A DNA stretch of 64,000 nucleotides, taken from positions 1 through 64,000 of the forward strand of contig CAWHLA010000007.1 in assembly GCA_963830065.1 (NCBI GenBank), given 5' to 3'. Both the position numbers and the translations under genes were made by a program. The stretch is from JACCZR01 sp963830065. Lineage in GTDB: Bacteria; Actinomycetota; Thermoleophilia; Solirubrobacterales; Thermoleophilaceae. The notes beneath the pieces are model-generated. The model did no database searches and was not told where the DNA came from. It saw only the letters and a program-made list of their open reading frames with translations. Below, piece after piece: positions 33,681-40,919 of this stretch (positions are counted from its first letter, which is position 1; the number at the start of each line of letters is the position of its first letter).

Positions 33681-35306
33681 ATGGAGGCCTCAGCACAGCT
33701 CTCCCGGCCACCCTGGCCGACCTCGCGCCCGCTGCGCGCCTGGCAGCAACGAGCCGTGGCGCAGGTCCACGAGCGGCCCGCCGGGGCGTTTCTGGCCTCC
33801 GCCACCCCTGCGGCGGGCAAGACCACCTTCGGCCTGAGGGTGGCCCACGACCTCCTCTCCCGGGGAACGGTCCGGCGTGTCTGCGTCGTCGCCCCGACCG
33901 TTCACATCTGCCGCCAGTGGGCGGCCGCCGCCGCGTCGCTGGGCATCGACCTCGAGCCCGCCCGGCCGAACGCCGAGGGACCCGAGCCCGCCGACTCCGA
34001 CGGCGTGGCCGTGACCTACGGCTCGATCGCGGCCGACCCGGCGTTGCACCACCGCACCGCAAGGTCGCGCGGCACGCTGCTGATCGCCGACGAGCCCCAT
34101 CACATGGGCGAGCTGGCCGCGTGGGGCCTGGCCGCCGAGCGGGCCTTCACGCCCGCGCGCTTTCGCCTGCTGTTGTCGGGCACGCCGTTTCGCTCCGACA
34201 ACACGGCGATCCCCTGGGTCACCTACGACGACGAGGGCGTCAGCTCGTGCGACTTCGCCTACTCCTACACCGACGCGCTGGTGGACGAGGTCTGCCGCCC
34301 GATCACCTTCCTCGCCTACGACGGCGAGATGGAATGGGTCTCCGACGGCCGCCGGCGCCGGTTCGGCTTCGACACCGCGCTGCCGCGCTCCGAGTCGGCC
34401 CGTCGTCTGCGCACCGCGCTCGACCCGTCGGGCGACTGGATCGCCCGTGTCCTGCGCGACGCCGACGCCCGCCTGGGTGAGATCCGGGCCGCCGGCCAAC
34501 CCGACGCGGGCGGCCTGGTGGTGGCTGCCGACAAGGAGCACGCCGCCGCGCTGGCCGGTCGGCTGGCCGCGATCACCGGGAAGCGGCCGCCCGTGGTCAC
34601 CTCCGACGACCCCGGCGCCTCGGCCGCGATCGACCGCTTCGCCGCCGGCGACGAGCCCTGGCTGGTATCCGTGCTGATGGTCAGCGAGGGCGTCGACGTG
34701 CCACGCCTGCGCGTGGGGGTGTACGCCACCGCGGCGCGCACCGAGCTCTTCTTCCGCCAGGTCGTGGGCCGCTTCGTGCGCCGCACCCCCACGCCGCGGC
34801 GCCAGATGAGCTACCTGTTCCTGCCCGCCGACCCCGAGCTGAAGGCGCTGGCCGCCCGGGTGGAGGAAGAGCGCCGGCACGCGCTGGAGCTCAACCCGGC
34901 GCTGGAGGAGCGCGACGAGCGCACCGACCGCTCCGAGGACTCCGGCGGCTTCGTGGCCCTGTCGTCCAGCGCCCGGCTGGACGACGTGATCCGCTCGACC
35001 ACCAGCGAGGGCGACGCGCTGCACCTGTTCGCCGACGACAGCAGCCCCGACTTCGCCACCGCGGGCGCGCTCGGGCCGCCAGAGCCGCAGGTGGTCGAGG
35101 CGCCAGAACCCACGCACGTGCGCCGGCGAAAGCTGCGCGAGCGCCGCTCGGACCTCGTCCGCGAGGTGGCCCGTAAGCGCCGCCAGGGCCACCGCGAGGT
35201 CAACGGCTGGATCAACCGAGCGGTGGGACTGCGCTCGGTGGCGGACGCCACCGTGGAGCAGCTGGAGCGGTCGGTGGCGCGGCTCGAGCGCGAGCTGCGC
35301 CGCTAG
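33681..35306 (+). CDS. DEAD/DEAH-type superfamily 2 helicase
   Basis: A 541-residue helicase from ATG 33681. RecA-like domain 1 carries the Walker A variant SATPAAGKTTFGL and motif II ADEPHH (a DEPHH form of DEAH), with motif III LLSGTPFRS. Domain 2 has VSEGVDVPRLRVGVYATAAR and FFRQVVGRFVRR (motifs V and VI). A basic C-terminal tail (VRRRKLRERRSDLVREVARKRR) follows. The layout resembles phage- and restriction-type SF2 translocases rather than RNA helicases. No methylase or nuclease neighbour is seen, so its role in DNA metabolism or defence is open. Confidence 0.87.
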   Translation: MEASAQLSRPPWPTSRPLRAWQQRAVAQVHERPAGAFLASATPAAGKTTFGLRVAHDLLSRGTVRRVCVVAPTVHICRQWAAAAASLGIDLEPARPNAEGPEPADSDGVAVTYGSIAADPALHHRTARSRGTLLIADEPHHMGELAAWGLAAERAFTPARFRLLLSGTPFRSDNTAIPWVTYDDEGVSSCDFAYSYTDALVDEVCRPITFLAYDGEMEWVSDGRRRRFGFDTALPRSESARRLRTALDPSGDWIARVLRDADARLGEIRAAGQPDAGGLVVAADKEHAAALAGRLAAITGKRPPVVTSDDPGASAAIDRFAAGDEPWLVSVLMVSEGVDVPRLRVGVYATAARTELFFRQVVGRFVRRTPTPRRQMSYLFLPADPELKALAARVEEERRHALELNPALEERDERTDRSEDSGGFVALSSSARLDDVIRSTTSEGDALHLFADDSSPDFATAGALGPPEPQVVEAPEPTHVRRRKLRERRSDLVREVARKRRQGHREVNGWINRAVGLRSVADATVEQLERSVARLERELRR

Positions 35307-35312
35307 GCGGCG

Positions 35313-35600
35313 CTAGCGCTCGACCGGAACCAGGTCGGGCGCCTCCTGCTCGGAGACCGCCTCGACGACTTCCTCTTCCTCGAGCCCCGAGCCGTCCTCG
35401 TCGCCGCTGCAGATGACGCGGAAGGCACCCGTGCCGAGGTTTGGGTCCGGCCGGATCGGCAGCCCCTTGATGGTGTCCCAGCCCAGGCGCTCGACCTCGA
35501 AGGGGTTCATCGCCACCGCCAGCGCCGGGTACTCGCAGTTGCGGTCGTGCTGCTCGATCGCCTTGACGATCGCCTCGAGGTTCTTGGCCTCGGCGCTCAT
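35313..35600 (-). CDS. Hypothetical acidic protein
   Basis: A 95-residue protein from ATG 35600, overlapping the epimerase stop by four bases. It opens MSAEAKNLEAIVKAIEQHDRNCEYPALAVAMNPFEVERLGW and ends in an acidic tail (GLEEEEVVEAVSEQEAPDL). Seen as a two-gene operon with the epimerase. Not recognised; a single Cys (CEYP) and a later IC are the only cysteines. Coding call supported by the overlap and composition. Confidence 0.7.
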   Translation of the reverse strand: MSAEAKNLEAIVKAIEQHDRNCEYPALAVAMNPFEVERLGWDTIKGLPIRPDPNLGTGAFRVICSGDEDGSGLEEEEVVEAVSEQEAPDLVPVER

Positions 35601-36544
35601 CGCTTGGAGGGGTCACCGAGGATGCTCGAGTAGTGCTCGACCGTGCGCGCCAGGCCGTCGCGCAGCTCGATCTCGGGCTCCCAGCCCAGCAGGTCGCGAG
35701 CGCGGGCGATGTCGGGCTGGCGCACCTTGGGATCGTCGATCGGCAGCGCCTCGAACACGATCTCCGAGCGCGACTCGGTCACCTCCACGATCGCCTCGGC
35801 CATCTCCAGCAACGTCATCTCGGAGGGGTTGCCGATGTTCACCGGCTCGTGCACGCCGGACTCCTGCAGGCTGACCAGACCACGCACCAGGTCGTCCACG
35901 AAGCAGAACGAGCGGGTCTGGGAGCCGTCGCCGAAGACGGTGACCGGGCGGTCGGCCAGGGCCTGGCTCATGAAGGCGGGAATGGCACGCCCGTCGTTGG
36001 CGCGCATCCGCGGGCCGTAGGTGTTGAAGATGCGCACGATGCCGGTGTCCACGCCCTGCTGACGGTTGTAGGCCATGGTCAGCGCCTCGGCGTAGCGCTT
36101 CGCTTCGTCGTAGACCCCGCGCGGGCCGATCGGGTTCACGTTGCCCCAGTAGGTCTCGGGCTGGGGGTGCACCAGAGGGTCGCCGTAGACCTCCGAGGTG
36201 GAGGCCAGCAGGAAGCGCGCCCGGTGCCTCTTGGCCAGGCCCAGCGTGTTGTGGGTGCCGTACGCGCCGACCTTCAGCGTGTGCAGCGGCAGGCGCGCGT
36301 AGTCGATGGGCGACGCCGGGGAAGCCATGTGGTAGACGAAGTCGATCGGCTCGTCGATCTCGTAGTGCGACGTGATGTCCAACATCTCGAAGCGGAAGTC
36401 CGCCCCGCGCACGTGGCTGATGTTCTGCAGCGAGCCCGTCTCGAGGTTGTCCACGCAGATCACCCGGTGGCCCTTGGCCAGCAGGTGGTCGCAGAGGTGT
36501 GAGCCGAGGAAGCCGGCACCGCCGGTGACCAGTGAAGTGGGCAT
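35597..36544 (-). CDS. NAD-dependent epimerase/dehydratase (UDP-glucuronate decarboxylase type)
   Basis: A 315-residue extended SDR. NAD-binding TGGAGFLGSHLCDHLLAKGH is at the N-terminus, the catalytic pair is TSEVYGDP (Ser/Thr) and YDEAKRYAE (YxxxK), and RIFNTYGPRMRANDGRAIPAF and FGDGSQTRSFCFVDDLV are typical of UDP-xylose synthases. It probably converts UDP-glucuronate to UDP-xylose for cell-surface glycans. Upstream the palindrome at 36558 lies 14 bases before the start. Confidence 0.88.
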   Translation of the reverse strand: MPTSLVTGGAGFLGSHLCDHLLAKGHRVICVDNLETGSLQNISHVRGADFRFEMLDITSHYEIDEPIDFVYHMASPASPIDYARLPLHTLKVGAYGTHNTLGLAKRHRARFLLASTSEVYGDPLVHPQPETYWGNVNPIGPRGVYDEAKRYAEALTMAYNRQQGVDTGIVRIFNTYGPRMRANDGRAIPAFMSQALADRPVTVFGDGSQTRSFCFVDDLVRGLVSLQESGVHEPVNIGNPSEMTLLEMAEAIVEVTESRSEIVFEALPIDDPKVRQPDIARARDLLGWEPEIELRDGLARTVEHYSSILGDPSKR

Positions 36545-36557
36545 GAGGCGGGGAGGT

Positions 36558-36573
36558 TAACCGCGCGCGGTTA
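36558..36573. promoter_or_regulatory. 16-bp perfect palindrome in a divergent promoter region
   Basis: TAACCGCGCGCGGTTA lies between the minus-strand epimerase gene (start 36544) and the plus-strand gene at 36613. It could be an operator for one or both. No cognate regulator can be named. Confidence 0.35.
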
Positions 36574-36612
36574 CGAGCTAAAGGTCGGCAGAACGTTGCC
36601 GATATCTGAACC

Positions 36613-37094
36613 ATGCGGAAGAAGATCGACGAAAGTCCTAAGCCCCCTCGCTCCGATCGTCTGCGCGGCTGGTGGTTCCGCGGTGTGGACACCGAGATCC
36701 CGCCCCAGCGCGAGGAGCTCTCCAACGCGATGAGAACCCACCTCGACGGCATGGCCAGCCACGCCCGCGACATCGAACGCGCGGCGTACGGCGACGGAGC
36801 CCGCATCCGCCGCGAGGCGCTCTCGTCGGCCAACACCATCGTGAGCCACGTCGAGCACCTGGAGTCCCAGCTCGCGCTGATCGAGAACCAGTACGGCCGC
36901 GTGATCGACCGATGCGCACCGAGCTCGCCGATCTGCGCACCAAGCTCGCCGAGGAGGCCGAGGCCGCCGAGACCGCCGCGGCCGAGCCGCACCCGGTGCT
37001 GGGACCGGTGTCCGCGCCCGCCGCGCTGCCGATGAACGGCAACGGGCACGCGAACGGCCACTCCCAGGCACCGCAGGCCCTGCCGGTCGCTTAG
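36613..37094 (+). CDS. Hypothetical coiled-coil protein, frameshifted
   Basis: ATG 36613 starts MRKKIDESPKPPRSDRLRGW, followed by a long helical region (REELSNAMRTHLDGMASHARDIERAA and SSANTIVSHVEHLESQLALIENQYGRVI). The frame then becomes Arg/Pro-rich, while the next frame continues MRTELADLRTKLAEEAEAAE and ends PQALPVA at 37094. A one-base deletion near 36910 joins them into about 160 residues with an unbroken coiled coil and a Gly/Asn/His-rich tail. A separate downstream gene starting at that ATG is possible but less likely. Function unknown. Confidence 0.65.
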
Positions 37095-37705
37095 CGGCGC
37101 TCCAGCAGCAGCCCGGCTCCCAGCCCGACCAGCACCAGGCCGGTCACCCGGTCCAGCGCCGTTCGCACGCGCGGCCGGCGCAGCACGTCCCCCATCGCGG
37201 TCACCGCCCACGCGTAGCCGCTCAGCCACACGATGCCGAGCGCGCCGTGGACGGCCGCCATGACCAGCGACGTGGCGAGCACCGGGTCGCCGGGGCCTAT
37301 GAACTGCGGCAGCAGGGTCGAATAGAACACCGCGATCTTGGGATTCAGCAGGTTGGTGACCAGGCCGACGACGAAGCCGCTGCGACCGCTCGCCTGCTCG
37401 GCCTCGGGCTCCGGCGTGCGTCCCGCGGTCACGAGCGCGAGGACCCCGAGCCCGACGAGGTAGGCCGCGCCGGCCACCTTCAGCACCGTGAAGGCGGTAG
37501 CCGAGGCGGCGAGCAGTGCGGCGACTCCCAGCGCCGAGGCCGCCGCCCAGGCCATCAGGCCGCAGACGATCCCCAGCGTGACCATGAAGGCCTCTCCCCT
37601 TCCGCCCGCGAGCGCAGCGCGGGTGACCAGCGCCATGTCGGCGCCGGGCGTGACGGTGAGCAGCATGGCCACTCCCGCGAAGGCCGCGATCGCAGACAGG
37701 TCCAT
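37091..37705 (-). CDS. LysE family translocator
   Basis: A 204-residue exporter with six helices. The family signature LTVTPGADMALVTRAALAGGRGEAF sits in helix 1 and the following loop, and GLVTNLLNPKIAVFYSTLLPQF is the second conserved LysE/RhtB element. It exports amino acids or related metabolites; substrate unknown. It starts at ATG 37705, 35 bases from the divergent tRNA-Arg gene. Confidence 0.92.
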   Translation of the reverse strand: MDLSAIAAFAGVAMLLTVTPGADMALVTRAALAGGRGEAFMVTLGIVCGLMAWAAASALGVAALLAASATAFTVLKVAGAAYLVGLGVLALVTAGRTPEPEAEQASGRSGFVVGLVTNLLNPKIAVFYSTLLPQFIGPGDPVLATSLVMAAVHGALGIVWLSGYAWAVTAMGDVLRRPRVRTALDRVTGLVLVGLGAGLLLERR

Positions 37706-37739
37706 GACCGTGGTTCACCATACGCTCGGATGTACACAC

Positions 37740-37813
37740 GCCCCCGTAGCTCAGCTGGAAAGAGCGGCTGCCTTCTAAGCAGCGGGTCGGAGGTTCGAGT
37801 CCTCCCGGGGGCA
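37740..37813 (+). tRNA. tRNA-Arg (anticodon TCT)
   Basis: A 74-base cloverleaf: acceptor GCCCCCG/CGGGGGC, D-arm with AGCTCAGCTGGAAAGAGC, anticodon stem GCTGC/GCAGC around loop CTTCTAA (TCT, reads AGA), and T-arm GGAGG-TTCGAGT-CCTCC, with A73. CCA is not encoded. Its 3' 47 bases are duplicated at 39881-39927, marking it as the integration target of an element. Confidence 0.97.
37767..37813 (+). repeat. attL: tRNA-internal copy of the 47-bp repeat
   Basis: Identical over 47 bases to 39881-39927, from the anticodon stem to the discriminator base of tRNA-Arg. The flanking bases differ at both ends. This copy completes the functional tRNA. Confidence 0.85.
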
Positions 37814-37902
37814 CTTAGCGTTTGTCCTGCAAATCGGCCGTTTCCTGGTCGAGAGGGGTGTCGCGCACCCCCGTGACCGTGGCCCGCTAGTGGCCCAAAC
37901 GT

Positions 37903-38590
37903 CTATCCCGCCTCATCTGGGGCGCCGTCTAGGGCGTCGCGGGACTGCTCCTCGAAGGCGGTCAAGCGCCGTGCGATGTCCGCGCCCGCTCGCTCGATCA
38001 GGGTCCCGTAGTGCCGCTCGATCATCGCCACGCTCGTGCCCATGACGCGGGCCAACTCGAAGACGGACACCCCCGCGGCCAGCGCGTTCGAGGCGAAGGT
38101 GGAGCGCAGGTCGTAGATCCTGGCCGGCGTGGCAATGGCAGCCGCCTCAATCGCGGGTCCCCAGATCCGGCGCCGGAAGTTGGCGAGGTCGAAGGGACCA
38201 CCGCGCTGGGCGGCGAACAGGTACGGCGTATCGAGTCGGGGCGGTAGCTCATCGAGGGCGCCCAGCGCACGGGCTAGCGGCTGCCGACGAGAGCGGAACC
38301 TGCCGACGAGAGCGTCGGGTCTTCCCCAGCTCCACCACCTCTCCCGACGAAATGGTCTGGCGGACGGTCAGCACGCACCCGTGACGGTCCACGTCTCGAC
38401 GTTCGAGCGCACCCCACTCCTCGGGTCGGAGACCAGTCGCACCGGCGAACGCCGGGAGCGGCGCATACATCGGCGGCAGCTCGGCGGCGATCGCCTTGAT
38501 CTCCTCCGCGGTGAAGGCCCGAACGGTCCGCGGTGATGGTTGGGGGTTCGACGCGGCCAGCTTCGCCGGGTTCTCGCTCATGTACTTCCT
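37903..38590 (-). pseudogene. Tyrosine recombinase (integrase), truncated and frameshifted
   Basis: Recognisable parts on the minus strand: KYMSENPAKLA, PRTVRAFTAEEIKAIAAEL, then FAGATGLRPEEWGALERRDV with the catalytic Arg I, and after a frame change IYDLRSTFASNALAAGV (box II, Arg II; His replaced by Tyr) and MIERHYGTLIERAG with the Tyr nucleophile; stop at 37903. The frame break coincides with a 15-bp repeat with 19-base period at 38281-38314; removing one 19-base unit restores frame. The arm-binding N-terminus is missing. It is adjacent to attL, as in actinobacterial integrative elements. Inactive as it stands. Confidence 0.85.
38281..38314. repeat. Short tandem duplication breaking the integrase frame
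   Basis: CTGCCGACGAGAGCG occurs at 38281-38295 and 38300-38314, separated by GAAC, a 19-base period. Because 19 is not a multiple of three, the duplication shifts the integrase frame; deleting one unit gives the continuous KTRRSRRQPLARALGAL. Confidence 0.75.
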
Positions 38591-38605
38591 AACTCGGGAC
38601 GTCCG

Positions 38606-38743
38606 CGTATTGACGGACAAGGCGGCCCGATCCGGGTCCACTTCGAGTCCTCCCCCGACCGCCCGAAGAAGGTCCAGCTGGTCATCGGGCAAGAGGAACT
38701 GCTCAAGCGGGAAACTGACCCGCAGACCATCGACCCGTCTTAA
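38606..38743 (+). pseudogene. C-terminal remnant of an unidentified cargo gene
   Basis: The translation RIDGQGGPIRVHFESSPDRP, then KKVQLVIGQEELLKRETDPQ and TIDPS with TAA, has strongly G/C-ending third codon positions and natural composition, unlike shadow frames. Upstream it runs head-on into the integrase remnant, so the 5' part is lost. A strong hairpin follows 20 bases after the stop. Family not recognised. Confidence 0.5.
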
Positions 38744-38762
38744 CCGCGCCAACGGCTCCGCG

Positions 38763-38790
38763 CCGGGAGTGGCGAATTAGCCACTCCCGG
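38763..38790 (+). terminator. Hairpin terminator of the truncated cargo gene
   Basis: CCGGGAGTGGC pairs perfectly with GCCACTCCCGG (11 bp) around loop GAATTA, 20 bases downstream of the TAA at 38743. Confidence 0.65.
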
Positions 38791-38872
38791 GGGGCCGTTT
38801 CCTACTTCTGCCGTGGGAAATCTCCCGGTAGCTCGGCTGAGTGGAGAGACTGCGAGTTGGGCTAGAACGAAC

Positions 38873-38904
38873 GAGGGCCCCGCGCGCTGAAAAGCGGGGC
38901 CCTC
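38873..38904 (-). terminator. Hairpin terminator of the secreted repeat-protein gene
   Basis: GAGGGCCCCGC (38873-38883) pairs perfectly with GCGGGGCCCTC (38894-38904), 22 bases beyond the stop of the minus-strand gene at 38927. Confidence 0.7.
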
Positions 38905-38926
38905 GTCGTCCCGGATCTTGGCCTTC

Positions 38927-39205
38927 CTAGATCGGGAGGCCCGTATCCGTGCCGGTGTCGTTGTCGAGCAACCGCAGCCCGATGTCGGGCACGATCTGAA
39001 TGGGGTCAAACGCCTCCGCGTTGGCGCTGGATCCGCCGTTTCCGCCACCGCCCCCGTTCGGGGTCGCGGCGATCGACTCACCGGTGGCCGAACATGCGGC
39101 AGCGTCATCTGCCACCTCGGCTAGGACGGCCACGTTCACGTCGCAAATGTTCGCCGCGAGCGCGACTGGCACCTGGACGACCACGTCGTCGAGCAGCACG
39201 TTCAC
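38927..39205 (-). CDS. Second half of a secreted two-repeat (chaplin-like) protein
   Basis: This frame holds RQEGLVNVLLDDVVVQVPVA followed by LAANICDVNVAVLAEVADDA, a hydrophobic beta-type repeat nearly matching the one in the gene directly upstream, then a Cys (AACSATGES), a Gly/Ser/Asn linker and an acidic C-terminus (LRLLDNDTGTDTGLPI). GTG 39205 is the only convenient start, within the repeat, and there is no ribosome site. It is in the same reading frame as the upstream part, separated by one TAA near 39299, so both are probably one split gene. Confidence 0.6.
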   Translation of the reverse strand: MNVLLDDVVVQVPVALAANICDVNVAVLAEVADDAAACSATGESIAATPNGGGGGNGGSSANAEAFDPIQIVPDIGLRLLDNDTGTDTGLPI

Positions 39206-39298
39206 CAGACCCTCTTGGCGGGTCGACCCCCCCTGGGACGGGCCTGCCGTGGCCGCGGAGTCCGCGGTCGCTTCACACGCCTGGGTTGAGTGAGCTAA

Positions 39299-39517
39299 TT
39301 AAAAAAATTCGGCCGCGTCCTGCAGTCGAGCGAGGACGGCGACGTTGACGTCACAGACATTGGCCGCGACCGAGATCGGCAGCTGCACCGTGAGGTCTTC
39401 GATCGCCACGTTGACAAGACCCTCTTGTCGGTTCTGGGCGGATGCCGGGACGGCACTCGCTGCGAAAGCCGCCGTGGCGACGAGGCCCACGATCAGCACT
39501 TTGCTCTTCCTGAGCAT
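39299..39517 (-). CDS. First half of a secreted two-repeat (chaplin-like) protein
   Basis: A 72-residue product from ATG 39517 with ribosome site AAAGGAG. A signal peptide (SKVLIVGLVATAAFAASAVP ending ASA) is followed by NRQEGLVNVAIEDLTVQLPI and SVAANVCDVNVAVLARLQDA, then AEFF and TAA after a run of seven T. Short hydrophobic repeats with a single Cys recall chaplin-type surface proteins of actinobacteria, though the motif is not the canonical chaplin one. Ends in-frame with the next segment. Confidence 0.7.
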   Translation of the reverse strand: MLRKSKVLIVGLVATAAFAASAVPASAQNRQEGLVNVAIEDLTVQLPISVAANVCDVNVAVLARLQDAAEFF

Positions 39518-39880
39518 TTTTTGATTCTCCTTTATGGGGGTGTCCGTTTCCCCCCTGCCTCCTCCTCTTTCCCCAGGGATCGGGCGGGGTATGCATCCCG
39601 TGCATACACAACGGCGCCGGCCTCGCCTCGGGCATCGGGGCTGTCAGAGGCCGCTCGGTGCCTGCCTGGCTTTGCCGCCGAGCTGTCCGATCCTGACCTC
39701 TCCCGGGCCCTGGATTGCGTAGGGCGTGGTCGAGAGCACGACGTCTCCGCCACGAAACCCGGGGGTGTCGTTTGATGCTCGGCCTCCGAGCTCCTCTGTA
39801 CGTCGCGTTCGTGGACGGCCGCGGCAGCCAACAGGGACGTGACCCGTCGTGATGCGTCGCCGGGCGACGTTTTCGTCGGC
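39518..39880. other. Promoter region and non-coding end of the element
   Basis: No gene is seen. It contains an inverted repeat GTATGCA-TCCCG-TGCATAC at 39589-39607, 72-90 bases upstream of the secreted-protein start, which could be its operator, and a weak hairpin followed by TTTT near 39855-39875, just inside the right repeat. Confidence 0.45.
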
Positions 39881-39927
39881 GCTGCCTTCTAAGCAGCGGG
39901 TCGGAGGTTCGAGTCCTCCCGGGGGCA
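39881..39927 (+). repeat. attR: displaced copy of the tRNA-Arg 3' half
   Basis: Exact 47-bp copy of 37767-37813, without a 5' tRNA half (the base before it is C rather than G, and no acceptor or D-arm lies upstream). It marks the right boundary of the integrated element. Confidence 0.85.
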
Positions 39928-39944
39928 TGGCGGATAATCGGACG

Positions 39945-40355
39945 GTGTCCGAACAGGGGCTCGCTCATATCCGGCGAGGCCACGAGGCCTTCAACAGCGG
40001 CGACCTGTCGGCGATAGTGGAACTCGCCACGCCCGACGTCGAATGGGGGTCCACCGGCGCCTTCCCGGGCCTCGACGACGAGTACCTGACCCCCGAGGCG
40101 ATCGAGCGTTGGTCTGAGATCGTGCGCAACGAGTGGGAGGAGTTCGAGGTGTCGATCGGGGAAGTGCTGCACGACGGCGACGACCTGGTCGTGGTGGAGG
40201 AGCGGCTGCGGGGCCGCGGCCGCGCAAGCGGAGCGGAGGTCGCGATGTCCGTCTTCGCCGCCTACTGGCTCACCGAGGACGGCCTGATCCGCAAGCGCGC
40301 TGCGTTCACCGAGCCCGGTCCCGCCCTGGAGGCCGCCGGGCTCGCCGCCCAGTGA
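39945..40355 (+). CDS. SnoaL-like (NTF2-fold) protein
   Basis: A 136-residue protein. I choose GTG 39945 because MSEQGLAHIRRGHEAFNSGD aligns with the family start MSQENVE-x-RR-x-EAF. An in-frame ATG at 39927 would use the last base of the attR repeat. The core VEWGSTGAFPGLDDEYLTPE, then EVLHDGDDLVVVEERLRGRG and the ending PALEAAGLAAQ are canonical. Function unknown. The element inserted directly upstream, so its original promoter was displaced. Confidence 0.82.
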   Translation: MSEQGLAHIRRGHEAFNSGDLSAIVELATPDVEWGSTGAFPGLDDEYLTPEAIERWSEIVRNEWEEFEVSIGEVLHDGDDLVVVEERLRGRGRASGAEVAMSVFAAYWLTEDGLIRKRAAFTEPGPALEAAGLAAQ

Positions 40356-40918
40356 AGAGCGCGGCGCGATCCTTCGACCCGCGCGCGGTGGGCCGGCTCG
40401 AGGCTCGCGCGTGGGAGACCTACTACCGCCGGCGGTGGCGATCGTTCCTGTTCGCGTCGGTGGGCCTGGTGCGGGCGGCCTTCCGCATGAGCTGGCCCAA
40501 GACGCTGTTCGGCGCCTGGCTGGTGCTGCGCGCCAACCAGGTGTGGGCGCCGTTTCCGGACAACGACCCCGACAACGCGCGCCGGCTGATGCGCCGCTTC
40601 TACGCGATGCTCGGCACCACCGACCCGGCCCGGGCCTCGGAGCTGGAGGTCGAGTGGTGGCGGGTGCACCGGGAGCACCAGCACGAGCCCGGCTCGACAA
40701 GCCAGCCGCTGACCGATGCGCTCGCCGAGCTCTACGCGCACGTGTACGACGCCGACTCCGCCGCGGTGCGCGCCGCCGGGGCGCTGCGGGCCGACGCGAT
40801 GGACGTCTCCGACCGCTGGGTCGAAGCGGGCTGCGACCCCGACAGCCCGATGCTCGACGAGGAGCGCGCCCTGCTGGTGCGCTCCTACGCCTCGCTACTG
40901 GCCGCGGTGCACCGCTGA
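40352..40918 (+). CDS. Hypothetical protein
   Basis: A 188-residue protein from GTG 40352, overlapping the SnoaL-like stop as GTGA. It opens VKSAARSFDPRAVGRLEARA and WETYYRRRWRSFLFASVGLV, mostly helical, with WPKTLFGAWLVLRANQVWAPFPDNDPD and a Trp-rich VEWWRVHREHQHE, and ends LVRSYASLLAAVHR. All-helical with no clear membrane span. I recognise the type as conserved in this group but cannot assign a family or role. Probably co-expressed with the upstream gene. Confidence 0.7.
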   Translation: MKSAARSFDPRAVGRLEARAWETYYRRRWRSFLFASVGLVRAAFRMSWPKTLFGAWLVLRANQVWAPFPDNDPDNARRLMRRFYAMLGTTDPARASELEVEWWRVHREHQHEPGSTSQPLTDALAELYAHVYDADSAAVRAAGALRADAMDVSDRWVEAGCDPDSPMLDEERALLVRSYASLLAAVHR

Positions 40919-40919
40919 C

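Larger units (their letters stand above)
37767..39927 (+). mobile_element. Decayed integrative element inserted in tRNA-Arg(TCT)
   Basis: About 2.16 kb bounded by an exact 47-bp direct repeat of the tRNA-Arg 3' half (37767-37813 and 39881-39927). Next to the left repeat lies a minus-strand tyrosine recombinase remnant, as expected for a tRNA-integrating element. Inside are also a truncated plus-strand cargo gene and a minus-strand secreted repeat protein. No replication or transfer genes remain, so it is a non-autonomous relic. Confidence 0.8.

Noticed and set aside
33681..35306. SF2 helicase as part of a restriction or defence system
   Set aside because: The helicase layout would fit, but neighbours are a two-component system, a small acidic protein and a sugar epimerase; no methylase, nuclease or other defence gene is near.
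37340..39930. A second tRNA-Arg gene at 39.88 kb
   Set aside because: Only the anticodon arm to 3' end is present; no D-arm or 5' acceptor strand precedes it, so it is an attachment scar.
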